Shown: one piece after another, positions 1 through 7,762 of the stretch
Position numbering within the stretch: the first letter of the stretch is position 1
Layout of the letters: the number at the start of each line of letters is the position of its first letter
DNA from: an uncultured Acetobacter sp.
GTDB taxonomy: Bacteria > Pseudomonadota > Alphaproteobacteria > Acetobacterales > Acetobacteraceae
Direction of reading: 5' to 3'
NCBI RefSeq assembly: GCF_937875265.1
Contig: NZ_CALLXM010000257.1
Span: forward strand, 1-14,282
DNA length: 14,282 bases
The notes under the pieces: generated by a model
What the model was told of the DNA's origin: nothing
The model's database searches: none
What the model saw: the letters and a program-made list of their open reading frames with translations, nothing else
Translations under genes and position numbers: made by a program

Positions 1-1979
1 GGGATCAGATCCCCCCGCCCGGCCATAATCTCACCCGTCACCTGTTTAACAAACAACGGGGCATTATCAGGCACAACCGGTGGCATAGCCACAGCCCCGG
101 CGGCCTGAGCTGGCACACTCACCTCATGCAGGGCAGCAATCGCGGCATCCACCGCGCGGAAATTCAGCTGAACAACAGCGTCGCCTTTAGCCCCGTAGGA
201 TTTTTGAATGGCCTTCTTGATTTCCGCAATCGCTTCATCCGCAGGCAGCACGTTTGAAAGATGAAAGAAACAGGTTTGCAAAATGGTGTTCACACGCGGG
301 CCAAGGCCCAGTTTCAAGGCCACATCAGACGCATTGATCACAAAAAACCGCAGTTTTTTAGAAACAATCTGATCCTGCACTTTTCTGGGCAGATGATCCC
401 ATACTTCGTCTGCGGCATACGGGCTGTTCAGCAGAAAAGAAACGCCATTATTCGCAGCGCTCAACACATCCCGCCTGAACAGAAAATCAAACTTGTGACA
501 GGCCACAAAATCAGCATGACGGATGAGATACGGCGCATTAATCGGGCTTTTGCCAAACCGGACATGTGAAGCCGTTTCACCCCCTGATTTATGGGAGTCA
601 TAGTCAAAATATGCCTGCGCAAACCAGCCCGGTTTTTCACTCAGAATTTTAACGCTGTTCTTGTTGGCCCCTACTGTGCCATCGGCCCCCAGACCATAGA
701 ACAGGCAGCGCACCGTACCTTCCGGCTCAATATCAAAGTTTTCATCGTATGTGAGGCTGGTGTGCCCCACATCATCCAGAATACCGACGGTAAAGTGGTT
801 TTTGGGTGCGGGCTTTGTCAACTCATCAAACACAGCCCGCGCCATAGCCGGGTTGAAATCTTTGGACGACAGGCCATACCGGCCACCAATGACACGCGGC
901 ATGTGCGGGAACGCACCCTCCGCCACACCTTCGGCCAGCACGCCAACCACATCCGCATGCAGCGGCTCCATGGGAGCCCCCGGCTCCTTGGTGCGGTCTA
1001 GCACGGCAATGACTTTGACGCTTTTAGGCAGAGCATCGAGAAAATGCTTTGCAGAGAACGGGCGGAACAGGCGTACCTGCAAAACGCCGACCTTCTGCCC
1101 CTGCTGGCACAACCATTTTGCCGTCTCGCGCACAACTTCTGCGCCAGACCCCATGCAGACCACAACGCGCTCTGCATCCGGCGCGCCATTATAACGGAAC
1201 AGCTCATACTGCCGCCCCGTGAGGGAGGCAAAGCGGTCCATGACGGATTGTACAGCTTCCGGCACACGCTCATAGAATGGATTTACAGATTCACGGCTTT
1301 GGAAATATGTATCCGGATTCTGCCATGTTCCGCGAACAAACGGATTTTCCGGGCTTAACCCGCGCTTGCGGTGTGCCAGAACCAGCTTATCATCAATCAT
1401 GGCGCGGATGGTGTCATCCGGCACCAGATGCAGGCCGTTATATTCATGTGATGTCCGGAACCCGTCCGTGTAATGAATAAACGGAACACGCGCCGCCAGC
1501 GTGGACGCTTGCGCGATCAACGCCAGATCATGCCCTTCCTGCACGGAACTTGCCCCCAGAATGGCAAAACCCGTTGTGCGGACAGCCATGATATCCTGAT
1601 GGTCCCCAAAGATGGAGGACGCCCCGGCTGCCAGCGCACGCGCTGCCACGTAAAAGACTGTCGAGGTCAGTTCCCCAGCAATCTTGAACATGTTGGGGAT
1701 CATCAGCATCAGACCCTGAGATGCCGTGAAGGTGGTGGTTAGTGCCCCGGTTTGCAGAGAACCATGCACACACCCGGCCGCCCCGCCTTCGGCCTGCATT
1801 TCCTGCACAACCGGGATGGTATCCCAGATATTGCGAAGCCCCTGATCCGCCCAGGCATCCGCCAGTTCAGCCATGGTGGAGGATGGCGTGATGGGGTAGA
1901 TGGCGCAGACTTCGTTTACGCGATACGCAATATGGGCAACAGCGGTGTTGCCATCCATGGTCACAATTTGATCAGTCAT
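1..1979 (-). CDS. nifJ: Pyruvate:ferredoxin (flavodoxin) oxidoreductase, 5' part (C-terminus beyond window)
   Basis: The enzyme oxidises pyruvate with CoA to acetyl-CoA and CO2, using thiamine diphosphate and iron-sulfur clusters and passing electrons to ferredoxin or flavodoxin. I translated the frame leftward from ATG 1979 in sections, including 1-960 and roughly 1090-1979, and met no stop. The window holds 659 of the roughly 1,180 residues usual for the family. Residues near the start match the pyruvate/TPP-binding domain: YPITPSSTMAELADAW, EMQAEGG and YVAARALA. They place T31, E64 and R114 at the same numbers as the active-site residues known in Desulfovibrio africanus PFOR. YGLGADGTVGANKNS near residue 430 marks the gamma-type domain, and VKQVTGEIMAGRGD lies close to the window edge. 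The ferredoxin-like and second TPP domains lie outside. An AAGGGA ribosome site sits about nine bases before the ATG. The start is 14 bases after the stop of the upstream flavoprotein, so the two are probably co-transcribed. Confidence 0.96.
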   Translation of the reverse strand, partial: MTDQIVTMDGNTAVAHIAYRVNEVCAIYPITPSSTMAELADAWADQGLRNIWDTIPVVQEMQAEGGAAGCVHGSLQTGALTTTFTASQGLMLMIPNMFKIAGELTSTVFYVAARALAAGASSIFGDHQDIMAVRTTGFAILGASSVQEGHDLALIAQASTLAARVPFIHYTDGFRTSHEYNGLHLVPDDTIRAMIDDKLVLAHRKRGLSPENPFVRGTWQNPDTYFQSRESVNPFYERVPEAVQSVMDRFASLTGRQYELFRYNGAPDAERVVVCMGSGAEVVRETAKWLCQQGQKVGVLQVRLFRPFSAKHFLDALPKSVKVIAVLDRTKEPGAPMEPLHADVVGVLAEGVAEGAFPHMPRVIGGRYGLSSKDFNPAMARAVFDELTKPAPKNHFTVGILDDVGHTSLTYDENFDIEPEGTVRCLFYGLGADGTVGANKNSVKILSEKPGWFAQAYFDYDSHKSGGETASHVRFGKSPINAPYLIRHADFVACHKFDFLFRRDVLSAANNGVSFLLNSPYAADEVWDHLPRKVQDQIVSKKLRFFVINASDVALKLGLGPRVNTILQTCFFHLSNVLPADEAIAEIKKAIQKSYGAKGDAVVQLNFRAVDAAIAALHEVSVPAQAAGAVAMPPVVPDNAPLFVKQVTGEIMAGRGDLI

Positions 1980-1993
1980 GACGCTTTCCCTTC

Positions 1994-3691
1994 TCACGCG
2001 CGCACTTTGAAATCGACCGGGGCAATGGGTTCTCCAAGGCTTCCGGTGGTCGCGTGCTCATCCTGTGGTTCGGGCTGCATTTCTATAGCGTGGCAGGGGC
2101 ATTGGGCGGCACACAGCGCACAGCCTGTGCAGAGGTCCAGAGAGACCTCATATCCCTTCCCGCGCCCCAGCCGGGTAATGGCCTGCTCCGGGCAGGCGGC
2201 AAAACAGTTGTCACACTCAAAACAATTCCCGCAGGACAGGCAACGGCCTGCCTCATAACGGGCATCCCGCTCACTCAGCACGGCGGTGACTTCATCAAAA
2301 TCAGTGCGCTGCGCTACCGGGCGCTCCTGCTGCGTCCGGCGCGGGGCATCCCGGTAATCAGGCAGGTGCAGCATGTCAAAGCTCACCACCGGATGACTGG
2401 CCGGATGCACATAGGTCTCACCATTCAGATACGCATGAATGGCCTGCGCAGCGCGCTTGCCGTGGCCGGTTGCCGTCGTCATGGTGCGCGCACCACCAAT
2501 ACAGTCACCGCCTGCAAAAATTCCGGCCTCGCCGGTCATCAGCGTCGTGGCATCCACCGCAACCGTATCATTTTTCTGCACGCTCACTTTGGGCGTGGTG
2601 GTGAGCAGAGACAGATCACTGTGCTGCCCCACCGCCATAACAACAGAGTCTGCAGCCAGCGTGGTTGTCTCACCCGTGGGGGTGACGCTGCCATCTGCGT
2701 TCATGGTCACTTTTTCCACAATCAGGCCGTCGGCCCCAAAGTGATCCACCACATTCAGCCAGCGGATTTTAACACCTTCCGCAAAAGCCTCAGCGGCTTC
2801 ACCCGGCAAGGCTTCAAGGTGATCCTGATCATACCGGAAGACCATCACCACATCCTGCGCCCCAAGGCGCGCAGCCGTGCGGGCAGCATCCATGGCCACA
2901 TTGCCACCGCCCACAACAGCCACCACGCGGCCAAGCTGCGGCTTTTTCTCGTGGCTGACATCATCCAGCAGGCTGACGGCATCAATCAGCCGTTTGCCAT
3001 CGCCTGTGGGCACGTTCAGGTGGTTGGCCATCTGTGCACCAACAGCCACAAAAACCGCATCAAACCCGCCCTCAGCCTTGGCTTTAGCCAGATCATCTAC
3101 CTTTACGCCGCATGTCAGCATTACACCGGGCATGGCGGTAATCCGGGCGATTTCCTGCTGAAGTTCTGTGCGCGGCAGGCGATAAGCGGGGATGCCATGC
3201 ATCATCATGCCACCCGGCTCCGCTGCGGCATCCCGCAGCTCTACCGCATGCCCCTGCCGCGCCAGATGATATGCGCATGACAGGCCTGCTGGCCCTGCCC
3301 CAACAATCAGCACCTTTTTGCCGGTTGGTGGAGCAGCTTCAAACGTCCAGCCCTGCCGGAGCGCTTCATCACCGAGAAAACGCTCAACCGCGTGGATGGA
3401 TACAGCATCATCCAGTGCCCCACGGTTACACCCGCTCTCACATGGATGGTAACAGGCCCGGCCATGCACGGCGGGCATGGGGTTATTAGCGACCAGCGCA
3501 TGCCATGCCTGCTCGTACTGCCCGGCCTGTGCGTGGGAAAGCCAGCCCTGAATATCCTCACCCGCCGGGCATGCCTGATTACAGGGCGGCAGAAAATGTT
3601 CGTAAACCGGCTTCTGCCATCTTCGGCTTCCCACACCGCGCCGCGCAGTGTCCTGCATAATCTGCGTCATATCGTGGAGCTTCATAGGCAT
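1994..3691 (-). CDS. GltD-like FAD/NAD(P)-dependent oxidoreductase with [4Fe-4S] domains, probable redox partner of NifJ
   Basis: This 565-residue cytoplasmic protein has the fold of the glutamate synthase small subunit, with an added C-terminal ferredoxin domain. C37, C41, C80, C84 and C88 (LPPCNQACP, CYHPCESGC) form the N-terminal Fe-S region. VLIVGAGPAGLSCA (127-140) binds FAD. VVGGGNVAMDAARTA (259-273) binds NAD(P), and FAGGDCIGGARTM (392-404) is the second FAD contact. C484, C487, C490, C493, C496, C500 and then C521, C524, C527, C531 form a two-cluster ferredoxin-like domain. No glutamate synthase large subunit is next to it; nifJ follows after 14 bases. I therefore infer that it moves electrons between NAD(P)H and the NifJ ferredoxin system, in an unproven direction. 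I chose ATG 3691 because GGGGGA lies seven bases upstream. The open frame runs on to 3802, but that extension is Cys-rich and unlike the family. Confidence 0.9.
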   Translation of the reverse strand: MPMKLHDMTQIMQDTARRGVGSRRWQKPVYEHFLPPCNQACPAGEDIQGWLSHAQAGQYEQAWHALVANNPMPAVHGRACYHPCESGCNRGALDDAVSIHAVERFLGDEALRQGWTFEAAPPTGKKVLIVGAGPAGLSCAYHLARQGHAVELRDAAAEPGGMMMHGIPAYRLPRTELQQEIARITAMPGVMLTCGVKVDDLAKAKAEGGFDAVFVAVGAQMANHLNVPTGDGKRLIDAVSLLDDVSHEKKPQLGRVVAVVGGGNVAMDAARTAARLGAQDVVMVFRYDQDHLEALPGEAAEAFAEGVKIRWLNVVDHFGADGLIVEKVTMNADGSVTPTGETTTLAADSVVMAVGQHSDLSLLTTTPKVSVQKNDTVAVDATTLMTGEAGIFAGGDCIGGARTMTTATGHGKRAAQAIHAYLNGETYVHPASHPVVSFDMLHLPDYRDAPRRTQQERPVAQRTDFDEVTAVLSERDARYEAGRCLSCGNCFECDNCFAACPEQAITRLGRGKGYEVSLDLCTGCALCAAQCPCHAIEMQPEPQDEHATTGSLGEPIAPVDFKVRA

Positions 3692-3810
3692 TTTTATTCC
3701 CCCGTCGCGTGCGGCACAAAAACAAGACACTGAGCAGAACTGCAGCAGGCACGCCCGACACGTCATGGGGTGCAACCCTATAAAACACGAACACTTTGTC
3801 AACTTTACAA

Positions 3811-3857
3811 ATTTATGAAAAATGAAGAATTTTTATAGATTTCTTGATTTAGATTAT
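3811..3857 (-). promoter_or_regulatory. Possible promoter of the flavoprotein-nifJ operon with an FNR/FixK-like half-conserved site
   Basis: Positions 3844-3857 read TTGATTTAGATTAT on the plus strand, which agrees with the FNR/FixK consensus TTGAT-N4-ATCAA at 8 of 10 defined bases. Downstream on the minus strand a CATAAA hexamer (3817-3812) could serve as a -10 element. A perfect TTGACA also occurs on this strand at about 3804-3799, but I find no -10 at normal spacing from it. Control by an oxygen-responsive regulator would suit an oxygen-sensitive enzyme such as NifJ, but this is inference. Matches of this quality are not rare in AT-rich DNA. Confidence 0.25.
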
Positions 3858-3951
3858 TGCGCCGCCCTGAAAGCCTTATTCCCCGGTAAATCAACACTAA
3901 TCCAGACTTAAACGGTTCCGTATGACGCCCAATCAGGTTTTGAATAATAAC

Positions 3952-3981
3952 TTGACGTTACCGTCATAATTTAAGCATAGT
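3952..3981 (+). promoter_or_regulatory. Probable promoter and operator of the exporter operon
   Basis: A -35 box TTGACG (3952-3957) is followed after 18 bases by a -10-like CATAGT (3976-3981). The 14-bp near-palindrome TGACGTTACCGTCA (3953-3966; 12 of 14 positions symmetric) covers most of the -35 box and the start of the spacer. A repressor bound there would block RNA polymerase. The TetR-family gene at the end of the same cluster is the natural candidate. The symmetry and its placement are visible in the sequence; the link to that regulator is inferred. Confidence 0.55.
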
Positions 3982-4043
3982 GCCGCCTCCGTAAATGACC
4001 CCATCCTGTCACCCCTCCGCTTTTTTGCCATACAAGGTTCATT

Positions 4044-5027
4044 GTGAAAGCTCCTTTAAAAATCACGATTATTGCTGCATCCCTCCTTGTTATCGCAGGG
4101 GGTGCATTTGCATGGCATCATCATCAGCTGGCTGAAAGCGTGCCGGACGGTATTCTTTACGGGAATGGTCGGCTTGAGTTCACCCGCGTGGATGTTGCCG
4201 TGAAATATCCGGGCCGGATCACAAAACTTCTGGCGCAGGAGGGGGATACCGTCGCGGTCAATCAGGTTCTGGCACAGGAAGACACCGCTACCGTGCAGAC
4301 CCAGTATGATCAGGCAACAGCCCAGCAGGACCGTGCCGCCAGTGCGGCTGATCGTGCAGCGGCGGAAATGACTGCGCACCAGGCCTCCCTGCACCTCGCG
4401 CAGGATGAACTGCGCCATGCACAGACCATGCGGCGGCAAAATCTTGTGTCGGACATGGAAGTCACGCAACGTCGCACACAGTTTGAGTCCGCTCAGGCCG
4501 CTGTTCAGGCCGCAACGCAAGGTGTGCAGGAAGCCCTTCATGCAAAAGAAGGTGCCGCCGCACAGGTCCGGCAGATCCAGACCGTGCTGGATGATATGAC
4601 GCTTCGCGCCCCCGTCGCGGGCCGCATTGAATATCGTATTGTGGAAACAGGCAGTGTTCTGGCACCGGGCGGGCGCGTTTATTCCATGCTGGACCCGGTT
4701 GACCCGTATATGACTCTCTTCTTTCCCACCGCCGCCATGAGCACGCTCAAGGTTGGGGATGAAGCCCGCATCAGGTTTGACGGGGTTGCATCCCCGGTGC
4801 TGGCCACTGTGTCCTTTATTGATAGTCAGGCCCAGTTCACGCCCAAATATGTGGAAACCGCAACGGAGCGGGAACAGCTTGTTTATCGTGTCAAACTGCG
4901 CGTTACACCAGAAGAACAGCAGCACCTTGGCACGTTTTTAAAGGCTGGCATGACGGGCGAAGGCTATATTAAACAACGCCGGGATGCCGCATGGCCCAAG
5001 GCAGCACTGCGTAGCGGCGCTGAGTAA
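4044..5027 (+). CDS. HlyD/EmrA-type periplasmic adaptor (membrane fusion) subunit, YhiI-like
   Basis: This 327-residue protein links an inner-membrane pump to an outer-membrane channel across the periplasm. Residues 5-24 are one hydrophobic membrane anchor after a short basic start. Residues 48-80 (VDVAVKYPGRITKLLAQEGDTV) and 186-215 (LRAPVAGRIEYRIVETGS) are the two halves of a biotinyl-lipoyl-like domain. They are separated by an Ala/Gln-rich alpha-helical hairpin (81-182) likely to form a coiled coil. The C-terminal part is the beta-barrel region. It starts with GTG at 4044, with AAGG six bases upstream. Its stop overlaps the start of the next gene by one base (TAATG), which implies translational coupling. 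Length and gene order resemble Escherichia coli yhiI, which lies beside rbbA and yhhJ. The transported substrate cannot be read from the sequence. Confidence 0.92.
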   Translation: MKAPLKITIIAASLLVIAGGAFAWHHHQLAESVPDGILYGNGRLEFTRVDVAVKYPGRITKLLAQEGDTVAVNQVLAQEDTATVQTQYDQATAQQDRAASAADRAAAEMTAHQASLHLAQDELRHAQTMRRQNLVSDMEVTQRRTQFESAQAAVQAATQGVQEALHAKEGAAAQVRQIQTVLDDMTLRAPVAGRIEYRIVETGSVLAPGGRVYSMLDPVDPYMTLFFPTAAMSTLKVGDEARIRFDGVASPVLATVSFIDSQAQFTPKYVETATEREQLVYRVKLRVTPEEQQHLGTFLKAGMTGEGYIKQRRDAAWPKAALRSGAE

Positions 5028-7762
5028 TGAGCGCCCCTCCCTCTGAAATCCGTGTGGAAGGCGTGCGCCATGCCTATAATGGCCGCGACGTTCTGCATGA
5101 TATTTCACTCACCCTTCCCGCCGGGCAGACCATTGCCTTTGTCGGGCCAGATGGCGTTGGTAAATCCACTCTGCTAGGGCTGATTGCCGGGGTGCGACAC
5201 CTGCAAACCGGCAGCATTCACACGCTGGGCGTGGATATCAGCAACAAGGCCGAGCGCGAGGCTTTTCTGAGCCGCCTCGCCTTCATGCCGCAGGGTTTGG
5301 GGAAAAACCTCTACCCCACGCTTTCCGTGCGCGAGAATATTGACTTCTTTGGCCGCCTGTTTGCGCTGGATGCGCCTACCCGTGCAAACCGCATTACGCA
5401 CCTGCTGGACTCAACCGGCCTTGCTCCTTTCCCCAATCGGCCGGCAGGCCAGCTCTCGGGTGGCATGAAGCAGAAGGTCAGCCTGTGCTGCTCTCTGGTG
5501 CATGACCCGGACCTGCTGATTCTGGATGAACCGACAACTGGCGTGGACCCTCTCTCCCGCCGCCAGTTCTGGGCGCTGGTGGACCAGATGCGGGCTGAGC
5601 GGCCTTCCATGACGGTAATTGTTTCCACCGCGTATATGGATGAAGCCGAGCGGTTTTCCTGGCTGGTCGCTATGAATGACGGGCGCATTCTGGCTTCCGC
5701 TCCCACAGCAGACGTCAAGAAACAGACCGGCACCACCTCGGTTGAGGACGCCTATACCTCCATGCTGCCGGAAGCAGACCAGAAGGAAATTTCGGACTTT
5801 ACCATCCCGCCATATGAGGATGACGGCAGCCCGCCGGTTATTGATGCTGAAAATCTGACCCGCCAGTTCGGGTCTTTTAAAGCTGTTGATAATGTCAGCT
5901 TCCGCATCAAGCGGGGTGAAATTTTCGGCTTTCTGGGCTCCAATGGCTGCGGCAAGTCCACCACCATGAAAATGCTGACCGGGCTGCTGGATATTACCAG
6001 CGGCACGGCCACCCTGTTTGGCCGCAGGGTGACGCCGGGAGACATGTCCACGCGTATGCGCATTGGCTACATGTCTCAGGGTTTTTCACTTTATGAAGAA
6101 CTGACAGTCCGGCAAAATCTGATGCTTCAGGCTGAACTTTTTCGCCTACCAGTTGCCGAGGCTAAACAGCGTGTTGACACCATGCTTCAAAGCTTCAAGC
6201 TTAATGAAGAAGCAGACAGCCGCCCCACTGGCCTGCCGCTGGGCTTCAGGCAGCGCCTGCAACTTGCTGCGGCCTGCATCAATACCCCTGATATTCTCAT
6301 TCTGGACGAGCCCACCTCCGGCGTGGACCCGGCTGCGCGGGATATGTTCTGGAAACATCTTGTCGCACTCTCGCGTGATCAGCATGTGACAATCTTTGTT
6401 TCCACCCATTTCATGAATGAAGCTGCACGCTGCGACCGCATTTCCCTGATGGATAAGGGGAAAGTGCTAGCCATGGGCACCCCTGACGAGATTACTCAGG
6501 AAGCCCATGCCGCAACCCTTGAGGATGCGTTCATCTCGTTCCTTGAGCATGCAGGCAACACCGTTAATGCCGCCAGCACGCCGCAGCGTGCTCCGGCCAA
6601 CGCTGGGCCAGCGCGAACAATTCCGTCTTACATCCGCTGGTTTTCGCGCTGCTGGGCCTTTGCCCGGCGAGAGGCCGTGGAGCTGACGCGCGATCGCCTG
6701 CGCCTGATGTTCGCCATCCTTGGCCCGACCATTCTGCTGCTTATTTCGGCTTACAGTGTCTCGTTTGATATCAACACCATTCGCTACACCGTAGCGGATT
6801 ATGACCACACCCACGCCAGCCGGGAGCTTGTCGAACAGTTCCGTGGCTCGCACTATTTTCACGAAACCGCATTTTCCCCGGACCGGGAAACTGTGGAAAC
6901 CCGCATTCGTCAGGGGCAGGTTGCGCTGGGGCTGGATATCCCCGATGGCTTTGGGCGAGATCTGGCCGCAGGCCGCAACCCGGCTGTGGGCGTGGTGATT
7001 GACGGCGCCATGCCGTTCCTTAGCGCCAATGTTCGCGCGTATGTGGATGCCGTGCTGCTCACCTACGCCGCAAGCATGCAGAAAACCCTGCCGCCCTCTG
7101 CAACAGCCAGCCTGACACCTGTCAGCATTGTGCCGCGCTTTGTTTATAATCAGGAATTCCGCAGCATTTATGCCATGACGCCGGGCACCATTATGCTCGC
7201 CCTGATCCTGATCCCCACCATGCTGACAGCCCTTGGCGTGGTGCGGGAGAAAGAAATTGGCTCCATCATGAACCTCTATGCCTCCCCCGCCAGTTCGGGC
7301 CAGTATCTGATAGGCAAGCAACTGCCTTATGTGGCGCTGGCCATTATTGCCTATCTGGTACTGGTGGCTCTGTCCGTTACAGTGCTGGGAGTACCGCTGA
7401 AAGGCTCTTTCATCGGCCTGACTATCGGGGCTGTGCTGTATATTCTGGCCTGCACCGGGCTGGGGCTGCTGATTTCAACCTTTGTAAGTTCTCAGGTTGC
7501 GGCCATTTTCGGCACGGCCATTATCTGCCTGATTATGTCCGCCAATTTCTCCGGCCTGCTCTACCCCATTTCCACCCTGACAGGCGTGACCTACTACCTC
7601 AGTGAGACGTTCCCCGCCTCCTGGTTCCAGCTCATCTGCCTGGGCAGCTTTACAAAGGGTTTGGGGATAAAATCCTTCCTTTCCATGTATGCCGCTCTGG
7701 CTGGCTTTGCTGCGACTTACATGCTGGGCGCTCGTCTTTTTCTCAAAAAGCAGGATTCATAA
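5027..7762 (+). CDS. RbbA-type ABC transporter: two fused ATPase domains plus an ABC-2 permease domain
   Basis: This 911-residue inner-membrane protein has the length and layout of E. coli RbbA (YhiH). The first ATPase domain has Walker A GPDGVGKST (40-48), signature LSGGMKQ (143-149) and Walker B LLILDEP (163-169). The second has GSNGCGKST (304-312), a degenerate signature LPLGFRQ (403-409) and ILILDEP (423-429). The permease half has a membrane helix at about 561-579, a large external loop to about 719, then five helices at about 720-738, 767-788, 797-818, 825-846 and 884-905. The motif REKEIGSIMNLYASP (740-754) is typical of ABC-2 permeases. The H-loop histidine is Ala202 in domain one but His461 in domain two, so the two ATP sites should differ. 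It overlaps both neighbours by one base. RbbA was named for ribosome binding in E. coli; this context points to export. Confidence 0.93.
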   Translation: MSAPPSEIRVEGVRHAYNGRDVLHDISLTLPAGQTIAFVGPDGVGKSTLLGLIAGVRHLQTGSIHTLGVDISNKAEREAFLSRLAFMPQGLGKNLYPTLSVRENIDFFGRLFALDAPTRANRITHLLDSTGLAPFPNRPAGQLSGGMKQKVSLCCSLVHDPDLLILDEPTTGVDPLSRRQFWALVDQMRAERPSMTVIVSTAYMDEAERFSWLVAMNDGRILASAPTADVKKQTGTTSVEDAYTSMLPEADQKEISDFTIPPYEDDGSPPVIDAENLTRQFGSFKAVDNVSFRIKRGEIFGFLGSNGCGKSTTMKMLTGLLDITSGTATLFGRRVTPGDMSTRMRIGYMSQGFSLYEELTVRQNLMLQAELFRLPVAEAKQRVDTMLQSFKLNEEADSRPTGLPLGFRQRLQLAAACINTPDILILDEPTSGVDPAARDMFWKHLVALSRDQHVTIFVSTHFMNEAARCDRISLMDKGKVLAMGTPDEITQEAHAATLEDAFISFLEHAGNTVNAASTPQRAPANAGPARTIPSYIRWFSRCWAFARREAVELTRDRLRLMFAILGPTILLLISAYSVSFDINTIRYTVADYDHTHASRELVEQFRGSHYFHETAFSPDRETVETRIRQGQVALGLDIPDGFGRDLAAGRNPAVGVVIDGAMPFLSANVRAYVDAVLLTYAASMQKTLPPSATASLTPVSIVPRFVYNQEFRSIYAMTPGTIMLALILIPTMLTALGVVREKEIGSIMNLYASPASSGQYLIGKQLPYVALAIIAYLVLVALSVTVLGVPLKGSFIGLTIGAVLYILACTGLGLLISTFVSSQVAAIFGTAIICLIMSANFSGLLYPISTLTGVTYYLSETFPASWFQLICLGSFTKGLGIKSFLSMYAALAGFAATYMLGARLFLKKQDS

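Noticed and set aside
2054..3280. A 408-codon plus-strand open frame antisense to the flavoprotein
   Set aside because: The opposite strand encodes a clear oxidoreductase with all motifs; the antisense product has no recognisable domain and is explained by codon bias.
3952..3981. Reading the palindrome as a transcription terminator
   Set aside because: The stem is only five pairs, no T-run follows, and it sits on a -35 box upstream of a gene rather than after one.
4056..4925. A 289-codon minus-strand frame opposite the adaptor gene
   Set aside because: The low-complexity product lacks known motifs, and the sense strand has the full HlyD layout.
6467..7321. A 284-codon minus-strand open frame inside the RbbA-like gene
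   Set aside because: It mirrors the third-position bias of the real gene; there is no family motif and the sense strand is unambiguous.
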